Of a stretch of DNA of 64,000 nucleotides, positions 40,641-51,335 are shown piece by piece. The stretch is from NCBI GenBank assembly GCA_963921425.1, contig OY992839.1, forward strand, positions 622,501-686,500, given 5' to 3'. Every line of letters starts with the position of its first letter. Position 1 is the stretch's first letter. The notes beneath the pieces were generated by a model. It worked only from the letters and a program-made list of their open reading frames with translations, was not told the DNA's origin and ran no database searches. Both the position numbers and the translations under genes were made by a program. The stretch comes from Dryas octopetala (lineage: Eukaryota > Streptophyta > Magnoliopsida > Rosales > Rosaceae).

Positions 40641-40645
40641 ATACT

Positions 40646-41551
40646 CTTTCGAGATGAATGAATATGGGTGCATCTCGATCCATTTCTTTGTTGTGTGTGG
40701 ATGTCTAGAAATTTAACAAATTAATGCGAGGGTGGTTTTTGGCATCACAAAATGGATTAGATAAAGACGTACTACTACTTGTTTAGAGTAGGATTCTGCC
40801 TTTGAAACTATGCTTATTTTTTGTAGTTTCTTTACTTATTCGAAAAAATGAAATAAAAAAAAAACCACAACTCTTATGAGTATTGGGATTGTAGTCTGTA
40901 GACTTGACTCTGGGATTTTCTTTTTTTGTGTGGTAAAAATATAGTTGCCCCACTGGTAGGCCCATGAAAAGAAGCCAAAGCCCATCATAGGCCCATGGAA
41001 AGAAGCCAGGGCCCAAATCCAAGTAGAAACTGAGACTGGCCGTATGATCTTGTGCTGCAGGCTGCAGCTTTCAGTTAGCAAGTGGGATTAGCTTCAACTA
41101 TTCTATAACAGTGGATAGGAAAGGCCTTGCTCTCTGACCCTCGTTAAAACCAGATAGAGAGCCCACAATTCAGAATCAATAACTTGGCCCACAGGCCCAA
41201 CGCCCATGGCATATCTATATATATATCAGCCTATACTATTCCATATGAGTCATATGACGTAACAATCTAGGGGACTGGGGTTCAATAGGAGCCTACTATT
41301 TGGAGTAGAAGCCAGAACCGGTTCTAACACATGTCAAATATTCATTAAACAAGATTTAGGTACACAACTTAGTCCATAAAATTTAGAACATTAAAGAAAG
41401 TTAAATGATAAAATAAACATCAATCTGAATAGTCACTGTCTACTGTAGTATCAAGGATTAATTTAGAGCTCAAAACGTGCTTGTTCTCACCACAACTTAC
41501 AAACCAGATGAGCAAGCCAAGTGTGTTTTTGTGGATGATGATGCTATTTGA
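40646..41551. other. Spacer and 3' UTR of the OTU gene
   Basis: No gene was recognised. The part near 41551 should be the 3' UTR of the minus-strand OTU gene. Confidence 0.4.
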
Positions 41552-43299
41552 TCATATTGGGACCAAAGAATTATAGTGCTCACCAAGCCCAAATGCATGC
41601 TTGTGGTATGACAACATAATACTCGAATCAGAAGAACTGGTCCCGCTATCAGATTTGTACTCCTTACCCATCTCCACATCAGGGAAGGATCCTGAGAATA
41701 TCATGATATGCTTTTTAAGGCAGTGAGTTAAAGCCCCAAGCTCTAGCTGCCCTCCCCATGCTGCTGTTGACTCCACCTCTTTACAGTAGTTCTCAAACCT
41801 TTCTGAGAGTGAATCATCAGAATCACCTTCTACTGGATTGTCTGACAAGAAGAATGGGAGAAAGTCAGATGCATGCTTCCTCATATAAGCAGCCACCATT
41901 TCTCGAAGTTCTTGGTATGTGTAAGGTGATAAACCTCCGGAGAGGTGGGCAAGCTGATCCTGGATAGCTCGGTAGAGGCAATGACCATCGGGTTTTATTT
42001 CATTAATGGTCAAACCAAGGGGTTCAACCTTTTTCTCTAGTTTCTCATTCTCAACCATTCGATCACTTATTATGCTGCTCTGCTCTTCTTGAATTCTTTG
42101 CTCCCTAGCTGCATCTTGCTGAGCCCTTTTTTCTCGCCTCTTTGAACTCTTGCTGGGCTTTGCACTATCAGGTTGACTGGTGACAGAAACTCCAGCTATG
42201 GCCTTCACTAAAGTGTCAATATTGTTTTTTTCCTTTCCATTACTAGTGCTATAGCCTAATAATGCAAGTTCTTCAGCATGTTTTTCTTTAAGCTTAGCAG
42301 AAAGTCGAGAAATCTCTTCCTCCACCTGCTTTTTCTTAGCTTTTTGTTCAGCCTTGCTACCTTTGGCTGCTGCCTTTTTCAATTCAGTTTCCTTGTCCTG
42401 CAGTTTTGATATCTCCTTCCTGAATACACAAAAATGTCATAGGGGAATGACATGAATCATCTATGGGAAAATTGGAAGACTAGACCTAATAATTAGGCAC
42501 CAGCCTCAATTAACCTACAGGCTACAGTGAATCCTCATTCTTATTATCAACCACTTGTTGAAAAACATGAAAACACCTGTGTAAGTTCTATTTGCATAAA
42601 AAGAAAATGCTTGTTGCACTCACCTTCTATAGAATGTTTTTTTTTTTTTTTTAATATTTTATCCTTCAAAACAAATTACATTCAAGGATCAATATAAGAA
42701 AAGAAAGCAAGAAGAAATTTTCTGGCCATGGCCCCAGCGGCACTAGGCTCTGGCCATGGTCACCAGAGCAGCAAAAAAGTTACCAGGGAAGGGTATCCTT
42801 GAGATTATGGAGGTGGTATGAGAAAATTAAGGGCATGTTTGGTATTCTATTAAAAAATTGTAGTATTCTTTTAGTGCAAAGTTGTAGTATTCAAAAATTT
42901 CAAAGTTGGCGTAGAGAGGATGTGGGTGAGGTGAGTATTCTTTTAGTGCAAATAGAAGCTCCCAAAATGTAATGATCATCTAATTTACAATTACAATTTT
43001 ACAAATTCAAATACATTGAATATATGCCTTCATAATAGAAATAGACGACCACATTTGTAAATTGTAAATTGTAAATTGTAATTGAATACTATATGGATTT
43101 AAAAAACTCATCTTATTTTCATTACCAATAAAACCCCAGCCAAATCCAACACCATAAGCATAATCAAAAGAAAACAACTGATAACGCAGACTTGATGAAC
43201 AAATCACCTGTGCCTAGAAAGCATCTCATCGCGAGTTTCCTGTACATTTTCAGATGCTTCGTCCGACATTGTTTCAGATATTTCTTGGTTATCCGCCAT
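41552..43299 (-). CDS. OTU-domain cysteine deubiquitinase (OTUD6-like)
   Basis: Two exons (43299-43208 and 42419-41552) join in frame to 319 aa. The first 31 residues are acidic. A Lys/Glu-rich coiled-coil region follows (residues ~32-150, e.g. [18 protein letters not shown]), as in OTUD6-type enzymes. The OTU domain starts near 160 with the catalytic stretch DGHCLYRAI (Asp175, Cys178) and ends with the catalytic His312 in [16 protein letters not shown]-like [10 protein letters not shown] segment is present. The enzyme cleaves ubiquitin isopeptide bonds; chain preference cannot be read from sequence. The best Arabidopsis counterpart I recall is At3g62940 (OTU5). The intron is ~0.8 kb and holds T-rich runs. 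No catalytic residue is missing. Confidence 0.95.
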
Positions 43300-43971
43300 T
43301 TGAGCTACTCTGAAACAACATTGACATTAAAAGTATTACCCACAATCACAAGTTCAAAAAGTTTCAGCCTTTACTGAACTCTAGCCTAACCTAGCAGCCA
43401 ATAAATGAAAAAGGTGAGAAACTTTCAAGACTACAACAAAGCCAATCACAAAAAGAACACCACGATATACAATGAACTTCACCTAAAGTCCAAGGAATGG
43501 TTTTAGCATAAACAAACCAAAATATGACAACCCAAAATGAAATTATTAACTTTTATAGACCCTCTAGCCAAGTGCAATCCAACCATTTGACTAAGAAGAA
43601 TTGAAATTTAACATTCTTTGAAAAGAAAAAGAAAAGAAAAAAAAAGAAAAAAAACCCAACTTTAAGACTCTGTTTTGGTTCCAAGGATTTGAAACAACGG
43701 TTTGGAACTTTGGATGCTTGAATATGATGCTGAGCCTATGAAGTTCAAATTCGAAATCTATTTTAGCTGATAGGTAGAACCAAATCTACTTACCAAAGAG
43801 TCTTCCTTTCAACCTTGGCGCCGATTGCAAGTTGAAGCCTCACAAGGTTATGATTGTCACTGCAAAGCCCTAATCCTAATGGTCCAATTCCGATTACACT
43901 CTCTCCCTGCAAGCCCTAATTGAGGAGAGCCAACGAAATTTTTTATAAATATTAATATATAAGTATATAAC
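43300..43971. other. OTU gene upstream region
   Basis: This holds the promoter and perhaps a 5' UTR intron of the minus-strand OTU gene. No separate gene was recognised. Confidence 0.4.
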
Positions 43972-45082
43972 CAAGGAATAAAATTTCGGGTTTCGAGGAA
44001 ATTTCGATGGAAATTTCGATGGAAATTTCGACGGAAATTTGGAAGATTTTTAAATTTCGACAAAAATTAGATGGAAACGATGGAAATTACTATCAAAATA
44101 CGGAAATTTTGAATGAAACTTTACCATATGTTTATTTAACATATTATCTACTAAATTGATAAAAAACATTGAAGAAACTAATTATATATATAGTAGGCTT
44201 CATATGATATAAGATGAATATAATGTGCGCTGGAGACAAATACTGTTAAATAAAATTAGTATAATGAATAAATAAAATTAGTATATTATTTATACTCTAT
44301 AATCTATACATTAAACCCTATATATTTTATAATCTATACTCTATATTGTTTAGGATATGGTATATATATTAGGATTTAGGCCCTTTATGGTATTTTTAAT
44401 TATTTTTATATAAAAATATATTAAAGTTTATTGATTTAGGGTTTAAAAATAACTAAACGAAACTTCAAAATGGTCAAAAAAAATTCAAAACCATTTTTTT
44501 TCTTTACAATTGCCCAAATGCCTCAAATCCCAATCAACCCTAAACCTTTTAATTTTTTTCTCTTTTTTATTATTTCTTTCCTTTTTTTTTCTTTTTTCTT
44601 TTTTTTTCCTTTTTTCTTTTCTTTTTTTTTTCCTTCTTTTTTTTTTTCCTTTTTTCTTTTCCTTTTTTTTTCCTTCTCTTTTTTCCTTCCTTTTCCTTTC
44701 CCCCGTGACATCTCCAGTTTTTTTTCTTATCTCTTCCAGACTCTTCGTCATCCTCTCTCTCTCTCTCTCTCCCCAATCCATCACCAAGCCACCTCACCCT
44801 CACCACTTTCTCCCCCCTGCCGCGCGCCCTCGATCTCCCTCCTGCCGCGCCCCCCAGCCACCCCCTGCCGCCGCCCCTCCACTTTCTCCCCCGATCTCCC
44901 CCTGCCGCTGCCCAGCGAAAACTTCGACGAAATTTCGAGTATTTCGGCGAAATTTCAAAAATTTTGAAAATTTCGTCGAAATTATCCCGAAAATTTAACA
45001 AAACTCCGTTTCGATTTCGATCCCTCCTCAAATCGAAAATTTCGCCGAAATTTCGCCGAAATTTTCGAAATTTAAACCCTTG
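43972..45082. mobile_element. TIR element, AAGGAAT family, copy 2 (inverted)
   Basis: The left end reads CAAGGAATAAAATTTCGGG and the right end, reverse-complemented, reads CAAGGGTTTAAATTTCG. The flanks GTATATAAC and GGATATAAC match at 8 of 9 positions, as expected for an aged 9-bp target duplication. The left ~350 bp align with the right end of copy 1 (34916-36106) in reverse orientation (ACTTTACCATATGTTTATTT and the TAGGCTTCATATGATATAAG-type region). The middle differs, with a ~200-bp T/C tract and a GC-rich CT block (44700-44930). It is non-autonomous. Confidence 0.78.
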
Positions 45083-45164
45083 GGATATAACGCAAAACAT
45101 TCGAGGGTTTAGTATTGGGAATTGGGATGTAAAAACTTTAGAAAAGGAAGGTGCTGTTTTTGCG

Positions 45165-45818
45165 AAGGAGTTAAATTTTGGAATTTCAAAAAGGCTTAAT
45201 TGTGTTTTTACCACTCAAAGTTTGGGGTGATTCTCACTTTATCACTCAGAACTTTATTTGTCTCACTTATCACCCAAAGTTTACATTGATTCTTACTTTA
45301 CCACCCAGAACTTTATCTGTCCCACTTTACCACCCAAAGTTTACATTGATTCTTACTTTACCACCCACAATTTACATTGATTCCTACTTTACCCCCTGAA
45401 TCTAGAGTGACAGAATAGACCGAAAAAGGTTAACTGGGACACGAAAAATAATTTTGGGTGGTAAAGTAGGAATCAATGTAAACTTTGGGTGGTAAAGTGG
45501 GACAACTAAATTTCTGAGTGGTAAAGTGGGAATCAATGTAAACTTTGGGTGGTAAAGTGAGACAAATAAAGTTCTGGGTGGTAAAATGAGAATCAATGTA
45601 AACTTTGGGTGGTAAAAACACAATTAAGCCTTTCAAAAATTAAAAAAATATAAAATTTTTTGAAAATTTTGAAAGAATTTTGATTTCATTAGAAATTTAG
45701 ACTAAAATAATTAAAACTTTTAACAAAATTTCGACAATTTCAATATCATAATATTTTGAAACCTAAAAAAAATGAAAATTTCAAAGAAATTTAGAGAAAT
45801 TTTCAAAATTTAATTCCA
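45165..45818. mobile_element. Possible third, degenerate AAGGAAT-family element hosting a foldback MITE
   Basis: The left word AAGGAGTTAAATTTTGGAATTTC and the right end, reverse-complemented (ATGGAATTAAATTTTGAAAATTTC), resemble the termini of the elements at 34916 and 43972. The flanks show no convincing target duplication. The foldback element at 45193-45630 interrupts it near its left end. It could instead be chance similarity of AT-rich ends. Confidence 0.4.
45193..45630. mobile_element. Foldback MITE with a perfect 9-bp target duplication
   Basis: TTTCAAAAA flanks the element at 45184-45192 and 45631-45639. It starts GGCTTAATTGTG and ends in its inverted copy, and each arm (~200 bp) is an imperfect tandem array of the word CACCCAAAGTTTACATTGAT with TTACTTTACCACC spacers. 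At 438 bp it is almost entirely a hairpin with a short unique centre near 45390-45440. It has no coding capacity. The 9-bp duplication fits a Mutator-like mobiliser. Confidence 0.9.
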
Positions 45819-45819
45819 T

Positions 45820-48519
45820 GATTGTAACGCTATAAAAAAATTTACAAAATAACTTTGGTTTTTTTTTTTTTTTAGAAAAATAACTTTGGCTTTAATTAAG
45901 GCTTAATTATTTTAACTAAAAACAAAACTATGATATAAAAAGGGCATAGAGACAATTATACTTCCATGCAAAATGGATCAGACTAATTTAGTATCTCAAT
46001 TAAATAATATGACAATTATGCTTTTATAATTCATCATATACAAATTTCTTCAATTTCAAAAATTTTTATATATCTTAAGATGCTAAGTAAGTCCATATCT
46101 TTGTTATAGGAAAATTTTTCTCAAAAAACTATAACAAAAGTTAAACTAGGGGAGCGAGGTGTTCTTAAGCACGCCCCCAAAATTCTAGAGGTTAGTAGAG
46201 CACCCCACTCATTATGGGTGGGTAGCAAATTACTTGAAATTACCATAGAAGAGTAAAAAATGAAATATCTAAAATTACAATTTTGTACATTTTTTGACAA
46301 AAAAGAGTACAAATATGATGTAAAAAAAAAAAAGGTAAAAATGAAATAGCCAAAGTACAAATATGATTAAAGAATGGTACAAACGTATTGTATTTGTACC
46401 CCTCCCATATCAGATTCATACCCTTATTATATCATACTTGTATCTTCTTTATACACATTCGTATATTTCTTATACCATATTCATACCATTCTTATCAATA
46501 AAATTTGTATCATCCTTGTACTTTAAATATAATTTTAAAATGGAATAAATGTAATGTAAGAAGGCATGCCATTGCGGTATAGAACCTCTGAGATTGACCA
46601 CCACAAATAGCTTCGATGCTTGCGTTTAACGCATATAGCTCTATTCGACAACAAAAAAAACGCATATAGCTCTAGAAATCTCTTAAGCATATTTTCTCAT
46701 CATACTAAAGAAAAGTAAATTCTCAAGCATGGGAGAACAGAAAACAAAAGTAGAAGTGAATCAATGCTCTACAAGATATTGGGCCCAAACTTTCTGTCTA
46801 CGACTTTTAATAAGGCCCATTCTCAGGAGGACCATTAAGTACAAGGTGGATCCAATGGGTTTTACTACGTCAGCTAAATTGAAGCCCACCAACAGCCCAA
46901 CCCAACCTCTATTTTTCCTGTCTACCCACCCAAAATATTAAATTTACACAAACGCCCCACCCAATCCTAAATGCCTTGTCAAGCATGTATGATTGATGAG
47001 GACAAGGGTCATGTCATGCATCACGAATGGCTTTATTTATATGTAATATTGGTGACTGACATAGTGACACGTGACATATTCTCGAAGTTTTTTTTTTTTG
47101 GCCAAGTACATATTCTCGAAGTTTAATATTAGGATTTTTGCATATAAAATCATGCAGAACAAACGAGAAGATACATTTATTTTCAACTGTCGGTCGTAAA
47201 ATGAAGGCTTTTTCAAATTTTTGGATGGGGCAATTTACTCACTAATTGGAAATCTTTTTAGTATAAAATTAGATTGTTGATTAAGTTAACAATAATATTT
47301 GCTGAATATGTGGTTTAAATTAGAAAACTCACAAATGTATACAAGTTTTCGAGAACTTTTTGGAGACTCGCAAATGTATGCAAGGGTTTCGAGAACTGTT
47401 GACTGACACCATATGAGTGTCCCCTAAACAACTTTACTTCCTTTGCAAGGATTTTGAGCATTCAAATTATGGCCAATCTATCTTGGAGGGATGCATACTT
47501 CATGCATCAACATTTGCTGAACCAGATTTAGAAATCAATATATAGTTCGCATAAATGAAATAACAAATATGTAAAAAAATGATACATATATATATATATA
47601 GTATAGGTCGGTTAATTAGTTAGTCACAGTTTTATATTCCATGAATTTGATGGAGGGACCATATATTGCAAAAAAGTAGAACTGGATTGGATAAACTCTA
47701 TCTATCTTTGATCCTCATCAGCCACGTACATCACACTACCATGACAAAGAACCAAACACAACATGCAATGCAATCCGAACAAAAAAGGAAAAAGAAAGGT
47801 TTTAATTAGCCTCAATGCATGAAATTTAGTTGATGAAGTGTATTAATATTATGCATCAAGATGCCTACAGTCAAGCTAATCAGATTTGGGTTTATTCAGT
47901 AAGTGACTTTTTAATGATGGTTCTCATGTACAGTTATATATGTATCTTAAAGTATATATTTAGCATATATACTCATTGTCAAAGAGTACGTGTTGGATAT
48001 ATATAGAATCCTCTTAATTGGGTTATTCCTAGCTAGCTAGCTAGCCTCTGACTTTCAAAAATAATTGCAATTAAATGAAAAGGGCTTCCTTCATTGTAAT
48101 GTGAATAATTTATGATAAAAAGTTCATTCTTATTGTCCCCCTCTTCCCTAAAGAGTCAATTGGCACTATATAAATACTTATTAATATTGATATTAATTAG
48201 TATTCTTGATTCTACCAACAAGGGCCGAAAGTGTTTGTTGTTAATATATAATCATAATATATTTATATATATGATTCTTATGAATCTTATTCCTCAACAC
48301 TGCTGATCATAGTACGGACATTCCAGGAGATCTGAATTATCTATCATTACAGTGTGATTACATATGCTGCATGCAATTTGTTTATGGCATATAGGGTAGG
48401 TCCCCATCAAGCAAATCATATGGGCCATTTTTCTTATCCAAACAAATATCTAAAAGCAACTTTCTTTTTCTTATCCATTTTGTGGTTTTTCAATTGTTTC
48501 TGATCCTCCTCCAGCCCCT
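45820..48519. other. AT-rich intergenic region
   Basis: No gene was recognised in 2.7 kb. Small duplications are visible: ACATATTCTCGAAGTTT occurs twice near 47076 and 47107, and a ~50-bp CACAAATGTATACAAG-type repeat occurs twice near 47329-47400. The right end is the promoter of the glutaredoxin at 48713. Confidence 0.45.
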
Positions 48520-48528
48520 TATAAATAG
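48520..48528 (+). promoter_or_regulatory. TATA box of the glutaredoxin at 48713
   Basis: TATAAATAG lies 193 bp before the start codon, preceded by C/T-rich sequence. It is identical to the boxes of the other two intact glutaredoxins. Confidence 0.7.
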
Positions 48529-48712
48529 GGTGATGAATCACAAAGTCCACCATAGCCAAGCCTCAAGCTTCCTAGAGTACTACTCTTACATACAATTAGC
48601 ATTCCCATAAATCTTTACCTTTTTGGTTTTGAGCTGTTTTGGGCTGCATTGCAAGTGATTTCTCTGCCCTTTACAGTACTAGTCCTGTTTGCATTTGTGT
48701 ACTTTTCTTGTA

Positions 48713-49021
48713 ATGGAGAGTGTAAGGGAATTGGCTTCAGAGAAGGCTGCAGTGATCTTTACCAAGAGTAGCTGCTGCATATGCCACAGTGTGAAGACAC
48801 TCTTCTATGAACTTGGTGCAAGCCCTGCAATTCACGAGCTTGACCGGTATGCCAATGGGAGGGACATGGAGTGGGCACTAAAGCAACTTGGGTGCAATCC
48901 TGCAGTCCCAGCTGTGTTCATTGGTGGAAGATATGTAGGCTCCTCAAAGGATATCATTTCCCTCCATGTTGATGGCTCTCTAAAACAAATGCTCAAAGAT
49001 GCCAAAGCCATCTGGTTCTAG
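48713..49021 (+). CDS. CC-type (ROXY-like) glutaredoxin, CCIC active site
   Basis: A single exon encodes 102 aa from ATG at 48713 (MESVRELASEKAAVIFTKS). The in-frame sequence upstream has no ATG, so this start is preferred. The active site is Cys21-Cys22-Ile-Cys24, followed by the conserved VPAVFIGG cis-Pro loop and VGSSKDIISLH. The C-terminus AKAIWF resembles the A(L/I)W ending that mediates contact with TGA factors and TOPLESS in this class. It is on the opposite strand to the glutaredoxin at 38212 and is separated from it by the OTU gene. Confidence 0.95.
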   Translation: MESVRELASEKAAVIFTKSSCCICHSVKTLFYELGASPAIHELDRYANGRDMEWALKQLGCNPAVPAVFIGGRYVGSSKDIISLHVDGSLKQMLKDAKAIWF

Positions 49022-50721
49022 CTAGCTACCCTTCTAGCTATATAACTAATAGCTATGTATTACACACAAAGCTATGTTAGTTAATGCTGTAGTATATACA
49101 CAGAAAAGAGCCCCAATACCATGCTTATAGAGAAAATGCATGTAGTATTGAGGTTTTCTTTGTTTTTCTGCTATGTTACCTAACTTTCTGGCTACATTCA
49201 ATAAATTATGAAATGAAGTCAGATCATATGAAAAGTATCCTGGAGAGTTCTGAAACTCAATCTAATTACAAGTACTTGCATATTGCATGCAGTTTTCCTA
49301 TCTACCAAATCAGCAATGTAACCAACTGCATTGACCTATACATAAAATTTCATGATAAGACTAAAAACTGAGGAGGGTTTTCATTTGTGACCAAAGAATG
49401 TTCCATGCAAATTAATTTAGACTACTACAATAGAATAAGATTTCCACAAAGCATCACTTCGTATCATGATCAAAATTTTCCAATACAAAATGTATCCACT
49501 GCCTTAATTAAGTGGATCCCTGTTTGTTGAATTGACAATCACATCAGCCTAAGAACTATCCCTTTACCACTATATATATAATACTGATAAAATGTACAAT
49601 AAATTAGTTTTTCTTTTAGTTTTTAGTTTTTTTAATTAATATGGAATCAGAATAAGATATATAAGAATCCAGCCTTTGCATATGAATCACTATACTAGGA
49701 TGGGGGTGTTGATCCTCGAAGGAAAAGATGAAATGGTTGGTTCTCAGCATTCTGGAGCTGTCACAGAGTAATTGGGGCCTCCTTTGATTCCCAGAGGTAT
49801 CTGTGTATATCACTTGGCAAGTTAACACTTACCAAGTGAATTTCATAGTAAGCCACATGCATGGCACACTTTGGCTGAGAGATCAGAGACAGACAATGAA
49901 ATGATGCCTAAGCTTTTTGGGCCTTGTATTCCTCCAAATCCAAAAGGCCAAAAAGGTCTCCAATATGGCCTTCACATGAACAAAGAATAAGCAAATTACT
50001 ACATGACAGAGAATATTTATGTTTTTTTTATGCTAATTCACATTAAAAGAGAATATTTGTATATATACATGTTTATGTAATATGAATGCCTAAAAGTCAT
50101 ATTTACATATGCATGCATCAATATGCTCATCAACATGACATGGAACAGAAAACAGTTTATATGAACTTTAATGTCTCAAGTTCTCAACTCGATCAACAGT
50201 TTGTGTTAGAAGGAATCATTTGCAAGTTGGTGGGGGCATCACAAAAGAATCGCATGCAGCCACCGAAAGCCATCTATCTCATTCCCCATCTTTCTGCACA
50301 AGGATTCAAGGAAGGTGATTGAGAGAATCTGGTATAAATTGACCAGCTTCCGCCTTTTAGAATAATTTTCTCTACTTTTGTTGTGTGTCTAGACGGAGAG
50401 TATATTATTTGAAATCTTGAACAACCTGAAGATATGGTGCATAGGTGTACACGTCTGTCACAAATCAATTGCACCACTCAATATATATGAAATCATATTA
50501 ATTGTTCAGCTAGCAATATATTTATGAAATTGATAGTTTTGGTAGCTAATTACTAGTATTGCATGCAGGAAATACATGATCTGCCAACTAGTTCAGACTA
50601 ATAGAACAGTGGTCTGTATCTTGAAAGTTTGCTTTATTTGCTTGGCATCTAAATAAAGACCATCCCTATTTCTCTTTTGAATGTTCTTGTTCAAAGAAAG
50701 CAGTCCACCCTATTCTGTCCC
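49022..50721. other. Intergenic region between two glutaredoxins
   Basis: The first ~200 bp are the 3' UTR of the gene at 48713. No further glutaredoxin remnant or other gene was recognised. Confidence 0.45.
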
Positions 50722-50730
50722 TATAAATAG
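50722..50730 (+). promoter_or_regulatory. TATA box of the glutaredoxin at 51027
   Basis: TATAAATAG lies 305 bp before the start codon, a long leader compared with 166 and 193 bp in the two paralogues. The leader may contain an intron. Confidence 0.6.
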
Positions 50731-51026
50731 TCCAGCATGAGAGCTCAAATATTCAACCTACCTTAAGCTTCAAACACTTCTCTCTAGCCTAATTCTCTCC
50801 TCCTCATAACTCCAAAACCCCATTTTAACCATTGGATCGAGTTCACTCTGGATTCGATCCGATGGTTAAGAGGTCTTAAATAAATTAGTACCCTTAGCTA
50901 GGTGACTCAAGGAGTACTTTCCCTTTTACAGTTTCTTCCCTTGGGTTACTTACTACCTTTCCATTTTAGGCAAAACTTTCCATATTAAAAAGTTCATATA
51001 TATTTTTGATCATCAAGTTTGTCAAG

Positions 51027-51335
51027 ATGGACAAAGTCATGAGATTGGCATCAGAGAAGGGTGTGGTGATTTTTAGCAAGAGCTCATGTTGCCTGTGTTA
51101 TGCAGTTAACATTCTATTCCAAGAGATTGGGGTGAGCCCTGTGGTGTATGAGATTGACCAAGACCCTGAAGGCAGGGAAATGGAGAAGGCTCTTATGAGG
51201 TTGGGGTGTAGTGCACCTGTGCCAGCAGTGTTCATAGGTGGAACTCTGGTGGGATCAACCAATGAAGTTATGTCCCTCCACCTAAAAGGCCAATTGATTC
51301 CAAAGCTGAAGCCTTACCAGCAGACTTTGTCTTAA
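51027..51335 (+). CDS. CC-type (ROXY-like) glutaredoxin, CCLC active site
   Basis: A single exon encodes 102 aa from ATG at 51027 (MDKVMRLASEKGVVIFSKS). The active site is Cys21-Cys22-Leu-Cys24. VPAVFIGG and VGSTNEVMSLHLKG follow. The C-terminus ends KPYQQTLS and lacks the AxW ending seen in the other two genes, so binding to TGA partners is doubtful; this is an inference from family knowledge. It is in tandem with the gene at 48713 and about 60% similar by eye, consistent with local duplication. Confidence 0.95.
   Translation: MDKVMRLASEKGVVIFSKSSCCLCYAVNILFQEIGVSPVVYEIDQDPEGREMEKALMRLGCSAPVPAVFIGGTLVGSTNEVMSLHLKGQLIPKLKPYQQTLS

Noticed and set aside
44470-45214. Phe/Ser-rich and Lys-rich frames of 100-214 codons
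   Set aside because: They translate a T/C-only tract and the interior of a TIR element; composition alone keeps the frames open.
50200-50330. Words resembling the glutaredoxin C-terminus (AIYLIP after a K-rich stretch)
   Set aside because: No upstream glutaredoxin sequence in frame; the similarity is only a few residues.
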